From the NCBI GenBank assembly GCA_009783565.1, contig WRDF01000014.1:1-35815 (forward strand): a DNA stretch of 35,815 nucleotides, given 5' to 3'. Every line of letters begins with the position of its first letter. Positions within the stretch are counted from its first letter, which is position 1. Made by a program: the position numbers and the translations under genes. Below are positions 34,074 through 35,815 of this stretch, piece by piece. The DNA comes from Rikenellaceae bacterium (GTDB taxonomy: Bacteria > Bacteroidota > Bacteroidia > Bacteroidales > Rikenellaceae). Under the pieces are notes generated by a model. The model did no database searches, was not told the origin of the DNA, and saw only the letters and a list, made by a program, of their open reading frames with translations.

Positions 34074-35609
34074 ATGTCGGTAAACAAACTTATCTTAGGG
34101 GACAATCTCGAAATTCTGAAAGGGATGGAGAGCGAGACGGTCGATCTGATCTATCTCGATCCGCCATTTTTCAGCAACCGCAATTATGAAGTGATCTGGG
34201 GTGACGAGGGCGAAGTGCGCAGTTTTCAGGATCGTTGGAGCGGCGGCATAGATCACTACATTGCATGGCTCAAAGAGCGCGTCGAGCAAATGCACCGTGT
34301 CCTGAAACCTACCGGTAGCATCTTTTTGCATTGCGACTGGCACGCAGACGCTTATATTCGGGTAGAAATTTTGGACAGGATTTTCGGGTATCAAAATTTC
34401 AGGAATGAAATAATATGGAGCTATACAGGCAATTCCGTTCCCAAAAAATGTTTACCTCGAAAACACGATGTTATTTTTTGGTATTCAAAAGGCAATAATT
34501 GCCAGTTTTATCCCAATAGGATTCTTATCCCCTATTCTCCACTCACAGAAAAACGCTATAATCATATTGACAAAGATGGTAAACGATATAAGGTATCAGC
34601 ACTTAAAGACGGCAAACAAGAAATTATATTTATGAAAGAGGGTAAATATCCCGATGCAGTGTGGGGTATTCCAATAATTCGTGGAGGAGAATCTATCGGC
34701 TATCCTACCCAAAAACCCGAAGCCTTATTAAAACGTATTATTGAGTGCGCAAGCAACGAGGGCGACGTAGTTCTCGACCCGTTTGTGGGTGGTGGAACGA
34801 CGGTTGCAGTTGCCGATAAACTCAACAGAAAATGGATCGGTATCGACCAGTCGGTAGCGGCGGTAAAAGTTACGGAGTTGCGTTTAGACAAGCAGCGCGA
34901 CCTGTTCAGCGACCCGTTCGCCGTGCAACTTTACAAGTACGATTATGACACGCTGCGTTACAAAAATGCCTTCGAGTTCGAGGAGTGGATCGTGCAGCAG
35001 TTCGGTGGCGTGAGCAATACCAAACAGCGCGGCGATCTCGGCCTCGACGGCAAAATGCCCGACAACACGCCCATTCAGGTCAAGCGCAGCGACAACGTGG
35101 GGCGTAACGTGATCGATAATTTCCTTTCGGCAGTAAAACGCGCCGACAAGCGGCTGTACGACAAAAATATCGAAGACAGAAAGCCCGTCGGTTATATCAT
35201 CGCTTTCTCGTTCGGCAAAGGCGCGGTACAGGAAGTCGCGCGGTTGAAAAATCAGGAAAATATTATCATCCATCTTGTCAAGGTCGAGGACATCGTACCG
35301 ATCGCCAAAAAACCGGCATTGACGGTGGAAAGCAAAACCGTTTCGCGCGGGGAAAAAGGTATTTGGGAGATTGAATTTGCCGCCGCAGGAACAAGCGAGG
35401 CGGGCATAGAATTTTACAGCTGGGACTTTGATCACAACCCCGAAAATGGGTTCAGAGCCGATGTAATGATCGATAAAGCCGGCAGGCAAACTGCCAAATT
35501 CAAAGCCGGACGGCACAACATCGCCGTGAAAGTGGTCGATAATGACGGCTTGGAAAGTATCGAGGTCATCAAACTGAAAGTGAACGGGACGGTAGAAAGG
35601 GCGGAATAA
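34074..35609 (+). CDS. Beta-class DNA methyltransferase fused to a PD-(D/E)xK nuclease-like and a PKD-like domain
   Basis: The 511-residue protein begins with an amino-methyltransferase domain (1-280). Motif IV DPPF (29-32) precedes motif I DPFVGGGTT (235-243), the beta-class order, and YPTQKP lies at 210-215; it should methylate adenine-N6 or cytosine-N4. Residues about 105-220 form the target-recognition region and are much more AT-rich than either flank. Residues 298-410 look like an Mrr-type PD-(D/E)xK fold: FEEWIVQQFGG, GDLGLDG (Asp321/325) and QVK (335-337). Residues 415-505 resemble a PKD domain (YSWDFD..., HNIAVKVVDNDGLES). One protein could thus methylate and cut, or the nuclease fold may only bind DNA. 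A long structured leader precedes it. Confidence 0.85.
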   Translation: MSVNKLILGDNLEILKGMESETVDLIYLDPPFFSNRNYEVIWGDEGEVRSFQDRWSGGIDHYIAWLKERVEQMHRVLKPTGSIFLHCDWHADAYIRVEILDRIFGYQNFRNEIIWSYTGNSVPKKCLPRKHDVIFWYSKGNNCQFYPNRILIPYSPLTEKRYNHIDKDGKRYKVSALKDGKQEIIFMKEGKYPDAVWGIPIIRGGESIGYPTQKPEALLKRIIECASNEGDVVLDPFVGGGTTVAVADKLNRKWIGIDQSVAAVKVTELRLDKQRDLFSDPFAVQLYKYDYDTLRYKNAFEFEEWIVQQFGGVSNTKQRGDLGLDGKMPDNTPIQVKRSDNVGRNVIDNFLSAVKRADKRLYDKNIEDRKPVGYIIAFSFGKGAVQEVARLKNQENIIIHLVKVEDIVPIAKKPALTVESKTVSRGEKGIWEIEFAAAGTSEAGIEFYSWDFDHNPENGFRADVMIDKAGRQTAKFKAGRHNIAVKVVDNDGLESIEVIKLKVNGTVERAE

Positions 35610-35629
35610 AAATACACATTGTCAGAATC

Positions 35630-35654
35630 GGGATTTAGCACATAGCTAAACCCC
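35630..35654. terminator. Terminator-like hairpin between converging genes
   Basis: Arms GGGATTTAGC (35630-35639) and GCTAAACCCC (35645-35654) pair with one mismatch. It lies between the methyltransferase stop (35609) and the stop of the minus-strand gene (35692). Confidence 0.6.
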
Positions 35655-35691
35655 GACCTAAATTATCGTTACACAAAATTCGGGACAGTGC

Positions 35692-35815
35692 CTAATTTAC
35701 TGTTTTCAATGTTTCGTCTGTTGTTTCGACCACCAAATCCAATATGTCTATCAAGGTATGGAGGTTAGGGTTGCGGTCTCCGAGATGCTGTAAGGCTTGT
35801 TCTTCGGGAGTGAGA
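35692..35815 (-). CDS. C-terminal end of an unidentified minus-strand protein (partial)
   Basis: On the minus strand an open frame enters from the right edge and stops at TAG (35692-35694). The visible 40 residues begin LTPEEQALQHLGDRNPNL and continue HTLIDILDLVVETTDETLK, a helical acidic pattern. Coding-like composition and the convergent terminator support a real gene. I do not recognise the family; it is probably part of the same mobile region. Confidence 0.5.
   Translation of the reverse strand, partial: LTPEEQALQHLGDRNPNLHTLIDILDLVVETTDETLKTVN

Overview
The window looks like chromosomal DNA of a gut-type Bacteroidales bacterium, most likely Rikenellaceae/Alistipes-like. The grounds are GC-rich genes with AT-rich spacers, promoters of the Bacteroidetes type (TTTG, about 20 nt, TAnnTTTG), few Shine-Dalgarno sites, Bacteroidetes-specific families (DUF3127, DUF3575, DUF3868), many secreted or lipoprotein glycosidases, and a tmRNA tag ending in ALAA. 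The genus is an inference; no 16S gene is present.

Positions 1-31.5 kb are a housekeeping backbone with glycan-degrading genes scattered through it. In order: the end of an unknown gene; a DUF3127 protein with an SSB-like acidic tail; a DUF3575-DUF3868 envelope pair; a secreted GH2 beta-galactosidase (-); ksgA/rsmA (-); recQ (-); lptB and aroA (+); a PKD-like surface lipoprotein (+); a GH89 alpha-N-acetylglucosaminidase lipoprotein (-); ferritin plus a 1-Cys-class peroxiredoxin (+); a DsbD-type thiol reductase (+); two M16 peptidase-family subunits, one active and one degenerate (-); a metallo-beta-lactamase-fold hydrolase and trmD (+); a GH29 alpha-L-fucosidase (-); a GH31 glycosidase (+); engB (+); an acyl-CoA carboxyltransferase with an unusual coiled-coil biotin carrier (+); HU (+); and ssrA (tmRNA). 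The four glycosidases (GH2, GH89, GH29, GH31) would together suit host mucin-type or glycolipid glycans, but there is no SusC/SusD pair and each seems to have its own promoter. Palindromic REP-like repeats occupy several spacers, and one has grown into the 3' end of engB.

Downstream of the ssrA 3' end the character changes to phage or mobile-element cargo of lower GC: a DinD-like gene with a possible 16-codon leader ORF, two small-terminase-like genes on the minus strand (one split by a -1 frameshift at an A6 run), and a beta-class DNA methyltransferase fused to a PD-(D/E)xK nuclease-like domain and a C-terminal PKD-like domain. No integrase or second attachment site is visible, so the element is either a remnant or continues past the right edge.

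The most intriguing feature is the 370-nt gap before the methyltransferase. It has a promoter, a long nested RNA fold with a cUACGg hairpin, mutually exclusive pairing partners, and a terminator-like hairpin whose U-tract touches the methyltransferase AUG. This arrangement resembles a riboswitch or attenuator. I do not recognise the family.
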